From: Methanovulcanius yangii
GTDB taxonomy: Archaea; Halobacteriota; Methanomicrobia; Methanomicrobiales; Methanomicrobiaceae
Reading direction: 5' to 3'
Assembly: GCF_018687785.1 (NCBI RefSeq)
Contig: NZ_LTBL01000001.1
Span: 797,780-861,779 of the forward strand
Length of the DNA stretch: 64,000 nucleotides
Positions within the stretch are counted from its first letter, which is position 1. Every line of letters starts with the position of its first letter. A model generated the notes under the pieces. That model was not told the origin of the DNA and did no database searches. It saw only the letters and a list, made by a program, of their open reading frames with translations. Positions 9,744 to 19,751 of the stretch are shown piece after piece. The translations under genes were made by a program, and so were the position numbers.

Positions 9744-12700
9744 CGCAGCAAGCGAGGCAGGCATGCTCATATCCCCCGACGGGGCCATCCTTGCAATGAA
9801 CAGCCGGATGGCTGAACGATTCGGCAGGACACCCGATGCACTCATCGATGGAAATGCTTTTGAAATACACCCTCCGGAGCTTGCAAACCTCGAAAATATC
9901 ATCCTTCAGGGAAATCACCTCGCAAATACCCTCTTCTTCTACCATGAATCGGCCGACGGACGGCATTATAAAAATACGATAAATCCGGTCGTCAATCCGG
10001 AAAGTGAGGAGGTTTCGTATGCCGTCTTCTCGGAGGACATGACCGAAAAACTCACGAAAGGGAATTTTCCCGTGAGGGAAAAGACGACGAGACTTGCCTC
10101 GATCGTCGAATCGGCAGAGGACGCAATTATCGCAACCGATACGGAGGGCAGGATTACCATCTGGAATCATGCGGCCGAGGCTACATTCGGATACACGGAG
10201 GATGAGGCCCTCGGAAAGGATATCGATCTCATCAGTCCGCCGGATTATGGACCGGGGCCGAAACTTTTGACCGAGCGAGTCAAAAACGGCGAGAAGGTCA
10301 GGCATTTCACGACCAAACGAATGCGAAAGGACGGAACGGTCATCGATGTCTCCCTTACGGTATCCCCGATCACCGGTGACGCCGATGAGATCGTCGGCAT
10401 TTCCTACATTACCCGCGATATCAGCGATGTTGCCGGCGCACGGCGCAAGCAGAAAGAGAGGGATGAATGGAATGCCGCTGTCCTCAGAAGCATCGGAGAC
10501 ACTGTCATAACAACCGATACGGACGGCAAAGTGACCTTCATGAATCCCGCGGCAGAGGAGCTTACGGGATGGACCTTTGAGGAGGCACGGAACAAGCCGT
10601 TAGCAGACATCTATCGGATTGCGCACGATGGAGGAGAGCTCATCCATCGCCCCGATGATTCCCTCCAGAAGGAGAGGGAGGTTCCAACTCCAGGCACAAA
10701 TATCATTCTGACCGCAAAAGACGGCACCACTCGGCCAATCGATGACGTGAGTACCTCCCTTTCTGACGGCGACGGTGGAATGAACGGAGCGGTTCTCGTA
10801 TCCAGGGATATTTCCGGGAGACGGGCCGTCGAACGGCGTCTCGAGGATTCCGTCTCGAAATTCCGTGCCTTGTTTGCCTCGAACGGGGTGCCAATGGTGG
10901 AGATTGACGGCGAAGGCACCATTTTGCTCGCAAATCCGGGATTCGAAACACTCTCCGGTGTCCGCAGCACCGAGGTCGACGGACGCCTGAAGCTCGCGGA
11001 CTTCCTGGACACCAGTTGCCTCTCCCCGGTGCAGGAGACGACCGAGGGTGAAGACCCCGGCCCCTTCCCGGCTCACGGAACGCATGAATTTGTATTCACC
11101 GACCGCCTCGGCACCTCCCACGACATCCTTATGGTAACAGGACCGGTTGACGGGAGCGACCACGCCATATGCACTCTTATCGATATATCGGACCAGAAAA
11201 CCGCAGAGCAGGATCTCCGCAGGAAGGTAACGGACCTCTCGGCGATTCTCAACAGCGTGCCGTATGCCATCGTTCACAGGGATCGCGATCTGAACATTCT
11301 GTGGGAAAATACCGCCGCAAAAGCAATGGATGCGGCCATCCCCGCCACCGCCAGCCGAAAGGCATCTGCCGATGGAGAGAATACGGGCGGTGCATGCACC
11401 GCAGCAGAGGCACTCGCAACCGGCAATGTTCTGAAAACATCGTATTCCCTCGAGACCGGTGCCGGGGAGGGGGGGTGCCGGGAGACGACGTTCGTTCCCA
11501 TAATGGATTCGGAGGGGACGTCCTCCTCTCTCATGGAACTGACCCGCGATGTAACCCCGGAGAGGGAATCGCGGGAGAAATATGCACTCCAGCATACGCT
11601 CGCGGAACGCCTGAGCGCCATCTCATCCGTACCAGCGGCGGAGGAGATCATCTTCGAATCCCTGCTGGACATCGGCGGGGTCGATGCGGGTCTGCTGTAT
11701 CATGCCGACACCGAGGGCGGCGGCCTTGCCCTCGTCCGGTCGGAGGGAGTGACGGACGAATTTACCAAGTCGGTCCGTCACCTCGGCCCCGAAAGATATT
11801 CCGTGAAACGCCTTGGAGCAAAAAAGCCCATCTATGGAATGGTTGACGACATCAGCCCGAATTTGATCGACATCTCACAGTATGAAGGGGTGGCGTCATT
11901 TGCATGTCTTCCCATCGTTGCAGATGACCATATCCTCGGCGCCTGTTACCTGCTGTCCCATACGAATACGGAAATCCCCGAATCCTCGCGGGCGATACTG
12001 GAATCGACCTGGTACCTGATGGCAACCTCCCTTACCCGGATGCATGCCGAAGAGCAGCTGAAGGAATCGAGGGAGCGGCTGGATATGGCGATTCAAAGCG
12101 CCGACCTGTATATCATGGAATACACGCCTGCGAACGGGACGATCAAATGGACCAACAGCCCGCTCCATAACCTGGGGTATTCGTCCGCCGGCATCGTCGA
12201 TTTCGACTGGTGGACATCCCTCATCCATCCCGAAGACCGTGATGAGAGGATGGCGCATATCACCCGGAGCATCAACGGTGATGATGACGTCTACTCAGCC
12301 GAATACCGCATCCGTGCGGCCAATGGGGAGTGGCGATGGCTGAGCGTACTGGGGAAGGCACCGGACCGCGATGGTGACGGAAAGGCGCCCCATCTTATCG
12401 GCGTCATCCAGGACATCACCCCGATAAAGGAGAACGAGCAGTCCCTCAAGGTCGCCAACAAAAAAATGAACCTCCTCTCGAGCATCACGCGCCACGACAT
12501 CATCAACCAGGTGACGCCCGTCCTGATGTACCTCGAATTGTCCCGGGAACTCTGCACGGACAATGCCACACTGGAGGGCTATCTCGAGAAGATGGAACAA
12601 TGCGTCAATGGCATCAACAGTCACATCTCCTTCACCAAGGATTACCAGGACCTGGGGCTTGAACTGCCGGTATGGCAGTCCGTCATACAGACCGTGGGGA

Positions 12701-13104
12701 ACGTGAAGAAGGACATCGACCTGACGTCCCTAACAGTCGATACCTCCGCATTCGGGGAGGATGTGGAAATTTTTGCCGACCCGATGTTCAGGAAGACATT
12801 TTTCAGTCTGTTCGACAACTCGGTGCGACATGGCGGCGACATCTCCGAAATATCGATTGCCAGCAAAAAAGACGGCGGCACGCTCAACATCATCTACCAG
12901 GACGACGGCGAGGGCGTCCCGTCGGATATGAAGGAGCGGATCTTTTCCAAAGGGGTTGGGAAGAACACGGGGCTCGGGCTCTTCCTGACAAAGGAAATCC
13001 TCGACATCACCGGCATCGGTATCAGGGAGACCGGGGTTCCGGGGGAATCGGCACGGTTTGAGATATCCGTGCCCCCCGGTAAATGGCGGTATGCGGGAAA
13101 TTGA
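9709..13104 (+). CDS. Multi-PAS/GAF sensor histidine kinase
   Basis: About 1131 residues from a TTG start; no ATG gives the full first PAS domain. Domains: PAS (about 1-115), PAS (122-245), PAS (246-375), PAS (375-500), PAS (505-625), GAF (626-785), PAS (785-910), a HisKA-like helix with His929 in TRHDIINQ, and a HATPase (about 1000-1131) with N-box DNSVRHG, G1 DDGEGVP and G2 GKNTGLGLFL. The conserved residues for autophosphorylation are present. No membrane segment is seen, so it should sense a cytosolic ligand or redox signal. The likely partner is the overlapping receiver gene. The weak TTG start inside the previous gene and the A6 run suggest an ancestral fusion or coupled translation. 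Confidence 0.88.
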   Translation: MKTKNQLNTLFNAASEAGMLISPDGAILAMNSRMAERFGRTPDALIDGNAFEIHPPELANLENIILQGNHLANTLFFYHESADGRHYKNTINPVVNPESEEVSYAVFSEDMTEKLTKGNFPVREKTTRLASIVESAEDAIIATDTEGRITIWNHAAEATFGYTEDEALGKDIDLISPPDYGPGPKLLTERVKNGEKVRHFTTKRMRKDGTVIDVSLTVSPITGDADEIVGISYITRDISDVAGARRKQKERDEWNAAVLRSIGDTVITTDTDGKVTFMNPAAEELTGWTFEEARNKPLADIYRIAHDGGELIHRPDDSLQKEREVPTPGTNIILTAKDGTTRPIDDVSTSLSDGDGGMNGAVLVSRDISGRRAVERRLEDSVSKFRALFASNGVPMVEIDGEGTILLANPGFETLSGVRSTEVDGRLKLADFLDTSCLSPVQETTEGEDPGPFPAHGTHEFVFTDRLGTSHDILMVTGPVDGSDHAICTLIDISDQKTAEQDLRRKVTDLSAILNSVPYAIVHRDRDLNILWENTAAKAMDAAIPATASRKASADGENTGGACTAAEALATGNVLKTSYSLETGAGEGGCRETTFVPIMDSEGTSSSLMELTRDVTPERESREKYALQHTLAERLSAISSVPAAEEIIFESLLDIGGVDAGLLYHADTEGGGLALVRSEGVTDEFTKSVRHLGPERYSVKRLGAKKPIYGMVDDISPNLIDISQYEGVASFACLPIVADDHILGACYLLSHTNTEIPESSRAILESTWYLMATSLTRMHAEEQLKESRERLDMAIQSADLYIMEYTPANGTIKWTNSPLHNLGYSSAGIVDFDWWTSLIHPEDRDERMAHITRSINGDDDVYSAEYRIRAANGEWRWLSVLGKAPDRDGDGKAPHLIGVIQDITPIKENEQSLKVANKKMNLLSSITRHDIINQVTPVLMYLELSRELCTDNATLEGYLEKMEQCVNGINSHISFTKDYQDLGLELPVWQSVIQTVGNVKKDIDLTSLTVDTSAFGEDVEIFADPMFRKTFFSLFDNSVRHGGDISEISIASKKDGGTLNIIYQDDGEGVPSDMKERIFSKGVGKNTGLGLFLTKEILDITGIGIRETGVPGESARFEISVPPGKWRYAGN

Positions 13105-13143
13105 AGCCCGTGCCATCGCCACCCTGAACGGGTGATACGACCC

Positions 13144-13737
13144 TCACACCTTTCTCAGCACCGCCGCACGGTTCAGGAAATACCACGTCCGCTCCTCGAG
13201 GAGGAACCCGGCCTCTTCCGCCAGCGCAAGGGTATCGGAAAACTCCCTCTCCGGGACGAGGACCGGCGGTTCGGAGTAGAAGAATATGCCATCCTCCACC
13301 AGCAGCGTTGCTATCTCCCGGAACAATCGTGCAGGGTCAGGCACTTCATGGACAACGAAGAGGGCAAAGGCCGCGTCGATCGTCCCGGCAAAGTCCGGGG
13401 AAAGTCCGATCGTATCGGGCTGGCAGCGGTGCGTTCTGATACGCGGCATGAGGCCCTCCGGCTCCAGTTTGCTTCGCAGCAGCCCGAGCATCTCCTCCTG
13501 CAGGTCGGCGGCTATCACCTCTCCGCCGTCGCCGACCGCTTTTGCAAACTCGCGGGTAAAGAATCCCGGGCCGCAACCGAAATCGAATACGCGATCCCCC
13601 GGTTTGATGTACCGCCCGGCGAGCCGGTCGGGACGGTAGACCACCCGGCGGAGTCGGTTGTCGAGCTCTCCCGACCGGGAGGGCGGGTGGACGCCATGCG
13701 GTGTGCGGGGTTTCCCATGCGTTTGATCGGGAACCAT
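13144..13737 (-). CDS. Class I SAM-dependent methyltransferase
   Basis: A 197-residue protein with a Rossmann methyltransferase fold. Motif I is VFDFGCGPGFF (about residues 48-58), an acidic residue follows strand 2 (IAADLQEEM), and a motif-IV-like stretch is AFALFVVHEVPDP. It resembles the UbiE/Methyltransf_11 group, with the substrate unknown. ATG 13737 is used. It is convergent with the kinase gene (40 nt between stops) and divergent from the flavodoxin/ferredoxin gene. Confidence 0.85.
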   Translation of the reverse strand: MVPDQTHGKPRTPHGVHPPSRSGELDNRLRRVVYRPDRLAGRYIKPGDRVFDFGCGPGFFTREFAKAVGDGGEVIAADLQEEMLGLLRSKLEPEGLMPRIRTHRCQPDTIGLSPDFAGTIDAAFALFVVHEVPDPARLFREIATLLVEDGIFFYSEPPVLVPEREFSDTLALAEEAGFLLEERTWYFLNRAAVLRKV

Positions 13738-13806
13738 CGGGATGTATAGGAGAACGCTGTTGATAACGGTATCCCAGTCGCCATCCCCGCGCCCGTCACA
13801 GCAAAC

Positions 13807-13832
13807 GCTATCCCCCGTGAGGGTGAGATAGC
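13807..13832. repeat. Inverted repeat between divergent genes
   Basis: GCTATC and GATAGC arms flank a C-rich/G-rich centre (CCCCCGTGAGGG) in the intergenic space between the methyltransferase and EFR1 genes. It ends just upstream of a TATA-like stretch (CATTTACC). It could be an operator or simply a chance hairpin. Confidence 0.3.
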
Positions 13833-13854
13833 ATTTACCAACCCCCTACCGGAG

Positions 13855-14694
13855 ATGAGACCCACGAAGACCATCATCTATTACTTCACCGGCACCGGCA
13901 ACTCACTTGCCGCGGCCCGGCAGATCGCAACCCTCCTCGGGAACTGCGAGCTCGTACCCATCGCGCCGCTGATGAACACGCCGGGAACAATCATCCCCGG
14001 CGCCGACCGGGTCGGGATCGTCTGCCCGGTCTATGACTGCGGGGTGCCGGTCATCGTCGCAGAATTTGCCGGGCGCCTCGACGTCTCGGCGGCACGATAC
14101 CTCTTTGCGGTGGTGACGATGGGGGGCACCGGCATCTCCGCACTGCACCAGCTCGACGGCATATTCAGGGACCGGCAGGGCAGAGGGCTCGACGCAGCGT
14201 TTGCGGTCGCCATGCCGGGGAACTTTACGCCCCTCCACCGGATTGCGCCGGACGCGAAGAACGATGAGATTTTGAAAAAGGCGGATATCCGGGTCGGCGA
14301 GGTAGCGGGAGCGATCGCCCGCGGCGACACCGTCCGACCCGGATTTTCCCCCCTCTCTGCGGTGATGAAGGCGCTCACCTACGGGCCGTTTGTCCGCAAC
14401 GTCCACGGGCAGGATGCGGCGTTTACCGTCTCGGACGCCTGCACCGCATGCGGCACCTGCGCAAAGGTCTGCCCCGTGGAAAATATCACCCTCGAAAACG
14501 ACCGCCCGGTCTGGCACCACCGCTGCGAGTTCTGCTGCGCCTGCCTGCACTTCTGCCCCACTGAAGCGATACAGTTCGGCGTGCTCTTCGGGACGAAGGA
14601 CCGGGGGCGCTACCGGCACCCGGCTCTGACGATTGCCGCGATGGAGGCGCAACAGGGAAAGGGAAGCGACGACACCCCCGGCGGCGTTGTGTAA
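13855..14694 (+). CDS. EFR1 family flavodoxin/ferredoxin fusion protein
   Basis: A 279-residue cytosolic electron-transfer protein. The N-terminal flavodoxin-like domain (about 1-160) has the FMN phosphate loop FTGTGNSLAA. The C-terminal part carries two 4Fe-4S motifs, CTACGTCAKVCPV (about 196-208) and CEFCCACLHFCP (about 223-234). This order is typical of EFR1-type ferrodoxins in anaerobes, which shuttle electrons between flavins and Fe-S proteins; the physiological partner is unknown. The GGAG directly abuts the ATG, too close for normal ribosome binding, and a TATA-like box about 22-25 nt upstream suggests a leaderless transcript. Confidence 0.87.
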   Translation: MRPTKTIIYYFTGTGNSLAAARQIATLLGNCELVPIAPLMNTPGTIIPGADRVGIVCPVYDCGVPVIVAEFAGRLDVSAARYLFAVVTMGGTGISALHQLDGIFRDRQGRGLDAAFAVAMPGNFTPLHRIAPDAKNDEILKKADIRVGEVAGAIARGDTVRPGFSPLSAVMKALTYGPFVRNVHGQDAAFTVSDACTACGTCAKVCPVENITLENDRPVWHHRCEFCCACLHFCPTEAIQFGVLFGTKDRGRYRHPALTIAAMEAQQGKGSDDTPGGVV

Positions 14695-14816
14695 AAAAAT
14701 AAATGGAAAGGGAGGCCTCAGCCCCGGTCTGTCGATGAGAAGGGATGGACAGGACGCACAAGAAAAAAATGAATATTCAGGTCTGAATCGGGTGCGGTCC
14801 CGCCATCCGATGGTCG

Positions 14817-17231
14817 TTATCTATCCTTTCTCATCCTGATGATTGCCCCTGCACCGATGGGTCCCACTGCGAGAGCGGCCAGAACCGGCATGGACGACGG
14901 CGACTGGGTCGCCGTGGGTCCGGCGGGTTCCGCTGCATCCGGCGACACGGTCGCAACAGGTGTCGTCATCGCATTTGCAGTGGGAGTACTTGCGGGGGAC
15001 GAAGGTGGAACTGCCGCCTCTTCAACAGTGGTGACCGCATCGGTATCGGCAACATCACCAGCCACATCCGCCGCACCCTGCGTCACCCCGATGGCAAACC
15101 ACGAGAAGGACGGCGTTTCCGCACGATAGAGGTAATAATTGCCGTCCTCACCTGTGTATTCGGTCGGAAGTTCGTCCCACGTGCCGGTCTCTTCATTGTA
15201 GTGCATCAGGACGATGTCCCCGCTGTCGTAGCCGTTCGAGGCGAGCCATGCCTGCGGGACCCGGAAGAAGATCGTCCGTGCCGAGAGGTCGGCTTCACCC
15301 GCGTAGTAGAGCGTGACCTGCTCGAATTCGTAGACATCGGTGCCGGTTCCATTGACAGAGGACGGCAGGGAGGACGCCTTCCTGACCGTCACCATCACCT
15401 TGTCGATGGTCGTCCCCGCGGCACATTCGACCCGGTAGACCGCTCCCTTGTCCATCGCAAAGGAGGCGGTGTCATTTCTCTTCAGGTCCGTTGCAAGGCC
15501 GATGCCGACATCGGTGTTGGCCCCGCCCCCGGTGCCGCTCCGTACAGGAGTCGGTGTCGGCGGGGCCGAGACCGTGATATACCCGGCACGCGAGAGCGTA
15601 TCATTATTATTAATTCCTCCCACGACGGTCAGGTTCACCGTGTAGGTGCCGGGGTCGGTGTAGGTGTGGGTGGGGTTTGCCGCTCCGGCATCGGTCGTGT
15701 TGAACCACACCCCGTCGCCGAACGACCAGTTCCAGCAGTCCGGCGTACCGCCTGATGCGTCGGTGAAGGCGACGGTGAGGGGGGCGGTGCCGGTGATCGG
15801 GGCGGCGGTGAAGGCCGCGGTGACCGGACCCTCGATCGAAAGCGCCACCGTGTCCGCGAGGTTCGTTGCGGGCAGCGCCGTCGAGGTGTTCGTCCTCGTC
15901 CCGTCGAGGCTTTCGGCATCGTGGGCGGTGATGGAACCGACGGTAAGGAGCGGGGTCTCCTCGCCGGGGCCGACCGTATACGTACCCGACAGGGTGGATG
16001 AGCGTGTGCTGATGATCTCGAGTGCATCGGACATGTAACATGGGACATAGGCAAACCCTCCGTCGACAAAGACCGAGAACGCCCCGTCCATTCCTTGGTT
16101 GCTGATGGAGGCGACCTGCACGGGGGATGCAGGAGTGGAGACGTCGATGATGGTCAGGGCGTCGCTGAGATACCCTGCCACGTAGGCGTAGTTGCCGTCA
16201 ACGAAGACGGACCGGGCGCCGTCCATGTCGGGGGAGGTGATCGACGCGACATGGACGGGTGCCGCCGGGGTTGATATGTCGATGATTGCCAGCGAATCGC
16301 TGCCGGTGCTTGCCACGTACGCATAGGTGCCGGAAACGAAGACACCCTCAGGATTCTCCAGGAGCGCCCCTCCTTCGCCATTCGTGATGCTCCCCGCCCG
16401 GATTGGGTGCGCAGGGTCGGTGACGTCGATGATCTTCAGGGCATGATAATCCTTACTTGCCACGTAGGCATAGTCACCGGCAACAAAGACGTCCACAGGC
16501 GAAGGGAGCCAGACCGGGTCTTCGAATATCCCCGTAGTCGTGGGATTTATCGGGTTGGTGATATTCACGATCCACAACTTTCCATCCATTCCCCCCACAC
16601 TTATTCCCACGTACGCATTGTTTCCTGCAACAAAGACGTCCCAGGGATTGGAGGGGAAGCCAAAGAAGCTTACAAGCATGGGTACAGCCGGGTTGGTGAT
16701 ATCGACGATCTGTAATGAATACTGGTTGTAATTTGCCACGTATGCATAATTCCCGGAAACGTACACGGATTTTGGACCAAAGCCCAACGAGAGGTTTCCT
16801 TTGTGAACCGGGCGTGCCGGATCGGAGATGTCAACGATCTCCAGTGCACCGTTGACGTAACTTGCCACATACGCGTAGTCCCCGGCGACGAAGACGCCCT
16901 GGGCATTGTCGAGGAGCGCCCCCCCCTCCCCGTTCACGATGCTCCCCTTGTGCCGGGGGCCGACCTGTGATGCGAGGCGGTCCAGCGTAAGGGGTACGCT
17001 GTTGTTGAGGAGGATGTCGATTGTGCTGCCGGGGGCAAGCGCTTCGTCGTAGGTAGCATTTATTTCGAGGACGTCACCGGGTGCGTAGGTGCCGGAGCTG
17101 TTCGGGGAATCGAAGGAGAGGAGGAGCGGGCCTGCCGGAGGGGTCGTTCCCGCTGCCGCCGGGAGGACGAGGAGAACTGCCGCCAGCAGAAGAATGGCGG
17201 CGGCAACGCGGAGCCCGTATCGTTTCGTCAT
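14817..17231 (-). CDS. Exported LVIVD-repeat/PKD/PGF-pre-PGF surface protein
   Basis: About 804 residues from ATG 17231, chosen because GGGGAGG lies 9 nt before it and abuts the alternative ATG 17240. A signal peptide (about 1-28) is followed by a run of LVIVD beta-propeller repeats (about 100-415; xxVFVAGDYAYVA and IVDISxPxxP units), a PKD domain (about 465-557, with FGDGVWF), a PGF-pre-PGF domain (about 570-718) and a Thr/Pro/Ala-rich stalk. The C-terminal segment is hydrophobic with an RMRKDR tail (about 783-804), likely a membrane or sorting anchor, although the canonical PGF or PEF motif is absent. It is predicted to be a cell-surface protein of unknown binding specificity. It stands alone, divergent from the IPT/TIG gene across a 0.7-kb spacer. 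Confidence 0.85.
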   Translation of the reverse strand: MTKRYGLRVAAAILLLAAVLLVLPAAAGTTPPAGPLLLSFDSPNSSGTYAPGDVLEINATYDEALAPGSTIDILLNNSVPLTLDRLASQVGPRHKGSIVNGEGGALLDNAQGVFVAGDYAYVASYVNGALEIVDISDPARPVHKGNLSLGFGPKSVYVSGNYAYVANYNQYSLQIVDITNPAVPMLVSFFGFPSNPWDVFVAGNNAYVGISVGGMDGKLWIVNITNPINPTTTGIFEDPVWLPSPVDVFVAGDYAYVASKDYHALKIIDVTDPAHPIRAGSITNGEGGALLENPEGVFVSGTYAYVASTGSDSLAIIDISTPAAPVHVASITSPDMDGARSVFVDGNYAYVAGYLSDALTIIDVSTPASPVQVASISNQGMDGAFSVFVDGGFAYVPCYMSDALEIISTRSSTLSGTYTVGPGEETPLLTVGSITAHDAESLDGTRTNTSTALPATNLADTVALSIEGPVTAAFTAAPITGTAPLTVAFTDASGGTPDCWNWSFGDGVWFNTTDAGAANPTHTYTDPGTYTVNLTVVGGINNNDTLSRAGYITVSAPPTPTPVRSGTGGGANTDVGIGLATDLKRNDTASFAMDKGAVYRVECAAGTTIDKVMVTVRKASSLPSSVNGTGTDVYEFEQVTLYYAGEADLSARTIFFRVPQAWLASNGYDSGDIVLMHYNEETGTWDELPTEYTGEDGNYYLYRAETPSFSWFAIGVTQGAADVAGDVADTDAVTTVEEAAVPPSSPASTPTANAMTTPVATVSPDAAEPAGPTATQSPSSMPVLAALAVGPIGAGAIIRMRKDR

Positions 17232-17963
17232 CGGCTGCATCCTCCCCGACTGTTCCGGTCATATCCATCATGCTGTTTCGGGTCTGCCGGCGTCTCCCCA
17301 CGGAACTGCCGGCACGAAGAGGGAGAGGGGGCGGCGCCCATCCGGCCCGCTCCGGTTCCACTGTTGAATAATGACATCATTATGCACCTGTATATTCACT
17401 GGTCCGGCTGAAAGGTTGCCCGCTCTTACGCACAGTCCGTGAATAAATATCCATACTTGGCGATTCGTCCGTTAAATGTTGCTATTTTATTTTTTCGATG
17501 TAAAACGGAACTCATTTCCACGAACACTTATAATTCGGGGATATCACAAAAATCGGGGTATCACCCGCATTTCCTGTTCCTCAAGGGGGTTTTGCACCAG
17601 TTCATTTGAACCAATATAACCCTGTTTCCCTGATTGATTTGATCTTCACGAATTTCATTGCGGGCAAACATTAAAAACGCCAATAAATAGGTTAATTTCA
17701 GAAATACCCCCAAACGACCTCTGATACCCCAACACCCGGAGAAATGTTTATCTCCAACTATGGCTATCGATGGTTACCTCTGTCCTGCGACTCATGCCAA
17801 TGTTCATCGTCAGAGATCCTTCGTATTTCATCGCAGATCCAGGGGAAATGCAGCTGAGCCGGAGCGATATTGCTCGCGGCATCCGTGCATTCCGGGCGAT
17901 GACCATGGCCGCCGGCCCGGCTCTGAACGAGGAAATGCGGCATAGGAGATGAGAGATGAAGCA
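17232..17963. other. Divergent intergenic region
   Basis: A 0.73-kb spacer between two divergently transcribed exported-protein genes. The middle (about 17360-17740) is AT-rich with several TATA-like boxes, such as CTTATAATT near 17526 and GTTTATCTCC near 17747, likely to hold both promoters. No protein with coding character or RNA gene was recognised. Confidence 0.5.
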
Positions 17964-19607
17964 ATGACAAGGAAATTGTTGATTTTGGCTCTTGCCATCA
18001 CCCTGTTCACCCTGACAGGGGTCATGGGAGTGGCGGCAGCCGGTATAACGGGCGTGAGTCCCGCGGAGGGGACGCTGGGCACGGAGGTGACGATCACCGG
18101 CTCCGGATTCGGCGGGAAGACGGGAGAGGTCCTCCTCGGCGATGAGAAATGCAAAGTGCTGGACTGGAGTGACACGGAGATCACCTGTGAGGTATTCAGA
18201 CCCGTGCCCGCCGGGGAATACACCATCACGGTGCTGATGCAGGGGGACAAGAAAAACCCCGAACCGATGACCTGGTTCCCCTTCATCATGCAAAAGCCGC
18301 AGATCACGGAAGGATCACTGACACTGGACGGTGATGTGGTCACCATCGAAGGAGCGTTCTTCGGCGACAAGAAGGGGGATACGCGCCTTGCGTATGTCGA
18401 TGTCGGGGAAGGGATGGAGATCGAGATCGAGAAGGGGAAGATCGTTGACTGGAGCATGGACGCTATCAGCTTCAGGATTCCTGATGACCTGACCGGACGG
18501 TTCATTCTCAAGGTCGGAAACATCATCGGAGAGGACTATGCACTTATGGATCTGGCCGGCAGTCCGCCGCTGGTGGGCATGGACTGGCCCGAGGGGTGGG
18601 GAGAATACGAATCCTGCGCCAATGCACGAGGATTCTATTACAACGATCAACTCTACGTCTTCTCCCTCTGGTACTCGACCACGAAAATCTTCTCTGATGA
18701 ATTCTATCGCATCCAGGTTTGGAGGTTCAAGGACGGCGTGCTCCACAGCCCCTACCAGTTGTGGGAGGGCACCTCCTATGCCGAACCCGCACCGCTGCTC
18801 GTTCAGTATCCCAACGGCGGACCGGAGAAGATGTTCGTGTTCGTTACGGGACAGAACAAAAATCTCTACTTCACGAGGCTGAACGGCACGGACTGGGAAG
18901 ACGGGGACTGGCTGAAGATCCAGGACCATGCGACCGGGAACTACTTTACCACGAAAATGAACCACTGGGAAGTCGCCCCCGTATACAACCCGCTCAACCA
19001 CTACATTTACCTCTACTACGCCAAGGACTACGATGGACCGCTCTATTGCGTGTACAGCTATGATTTCGGAGAGACCTGGTATGATTTAGGACAGGTGGTC
19101 GGTTCGCCGAACGTGAAGTCGCCGCCCGGCGCCGTGTTCTATGCCCCGGACGGCAATGTCCGTGCCCTTGTAGCGGTGAGCGACGAGTCTCAGAGAATCT
19201 GGCTGGGGAAAGTTTCAGCGGCGTACGTCTACGAATCGGAGATCCTGGATACCGGGAATGTGGAAAATATGGGACGGCCGTTCCTGACGGACCTCGGCGA
19301 CGGCACCATCGCGCTGGTGTACGGAGAGAACCACTCACCGAATGCTGCCTTAAATCCTGACTGGTACATTCCCTACATCAAAAAGATGAACAAAACGACC
19401 GGCGTTTGGGGCGAAAGTTACCAGCTCTACGAATTGCCGGACCTCGGAACCGCTCAGGGGACATTTTCATTCCACTGGCAGCCCAACGGTGCGATGTATA
19501 ACGATGACTTCTACCTCTTCTACGGGTTCGAACTGACGGCCTGGTATAGTGATGACACGAATGACGGTCCGTGGTGGAAGTTTAAGGTGGCCGACCTTGG
19601 TCCCTGA
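17964..19607 (+). CDS. Exported IPT/TIG-domain protein with propeller-like region
   Basis: About 547 residues. ATG 17964 is preferred over ATG 17949 because GGAG abuts the latter and the shorter form starts directly with a signal peptide (MTRKLLILALAITLF, cleavage near AAAG). Two IPT/TIG domains follow (about 25-105, with ITGVSPAEGTLGTEVTITG, and about 110-185), then about 350 residues rich in Trp, Tyr and Asp with repeated beta-strand patterns (xxYVFSLWYS, PEKMFVFVTG, TRLNGTDWEDGDW) resembling a sialidase-like or BNR beta-propeller. No anchor is visible at the C-terminus. It is probably a secreted carbohydrate-binding or surface protein; enzymatic activity cannot be assigned. Confidence 0.8.
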   Translation: MTRKLLILALAITLFTLTGVMGVAAAGITGVSPAEGTLGTEVTITGSGFGGKTGEVLLGDEKCKVLDWSDTEITCEVFRPVPAGEYTITVLMQGDKKNPEPMTWFPFIMQKPQITEGSLTLDGDVVTIEGAFFGDKKGDTRLAYVDVGEGMEIEIEKGKIVDWSMDAISFRIPDDLTGRFILKVGNIIGEDYALMDLAGSPPLVGMDWPEGWGEYESCANARGFYYNDQLYVFSLWYSTTKIFSDEFYRIQVWRFKDGVLHSPYQLWEGTSYAEPAPLLVQYPNGGPEKMFVFVTGQNKNLYFTRLNGTDWEDGDWLKIQDHATGNYFTTKMNHWEVAPVYNPLNHYIYLYYAKDYDGPLYCVYSYDFGETWYDLGQVVGSPNVKSPPGAVFYAPDGNVRALVAVSDESQRIWLGKVSAAYVYESEILDTGNVENMGRPFLTDLGDGTIALVYGENHSPNAALNPDWYIPYIKKMNKTTGVWGESYQLYELPDLGTAQGTFSFHWQPNGAMYNDDFYLFYGFELTAWYSDDTNDGPWWKFKVADLGP

Positions 19608-19751
19608 GGGGAACAGGGGATTGTGAGATAGGAGGAAACCCCTTTTTTTGGGTGGAATGACCGGCGGGGCGGGCACGACCCGCACCCTCGGGACCCTTAA
19701 TGGGACCCACCCTGTTTGAGATGAGCCGGACGGATTTGATCAATTGTGGAA

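Noticed and set aside
10600-11595. 331-codon minus-strand frame inside the histidine kinase gene
   Set aside because: Overlaps PAS domains with clear coding character on the plus strand; no recognisable protein.
14817-14880. Canonical PGF-CTERM sorting signal in the LVIVD protein
   Set aside because: A PGF-pre-PGF domain is present upstream, but the C-terminus lacks PGF; only a hydrophobic segment with a basic tail is seen.
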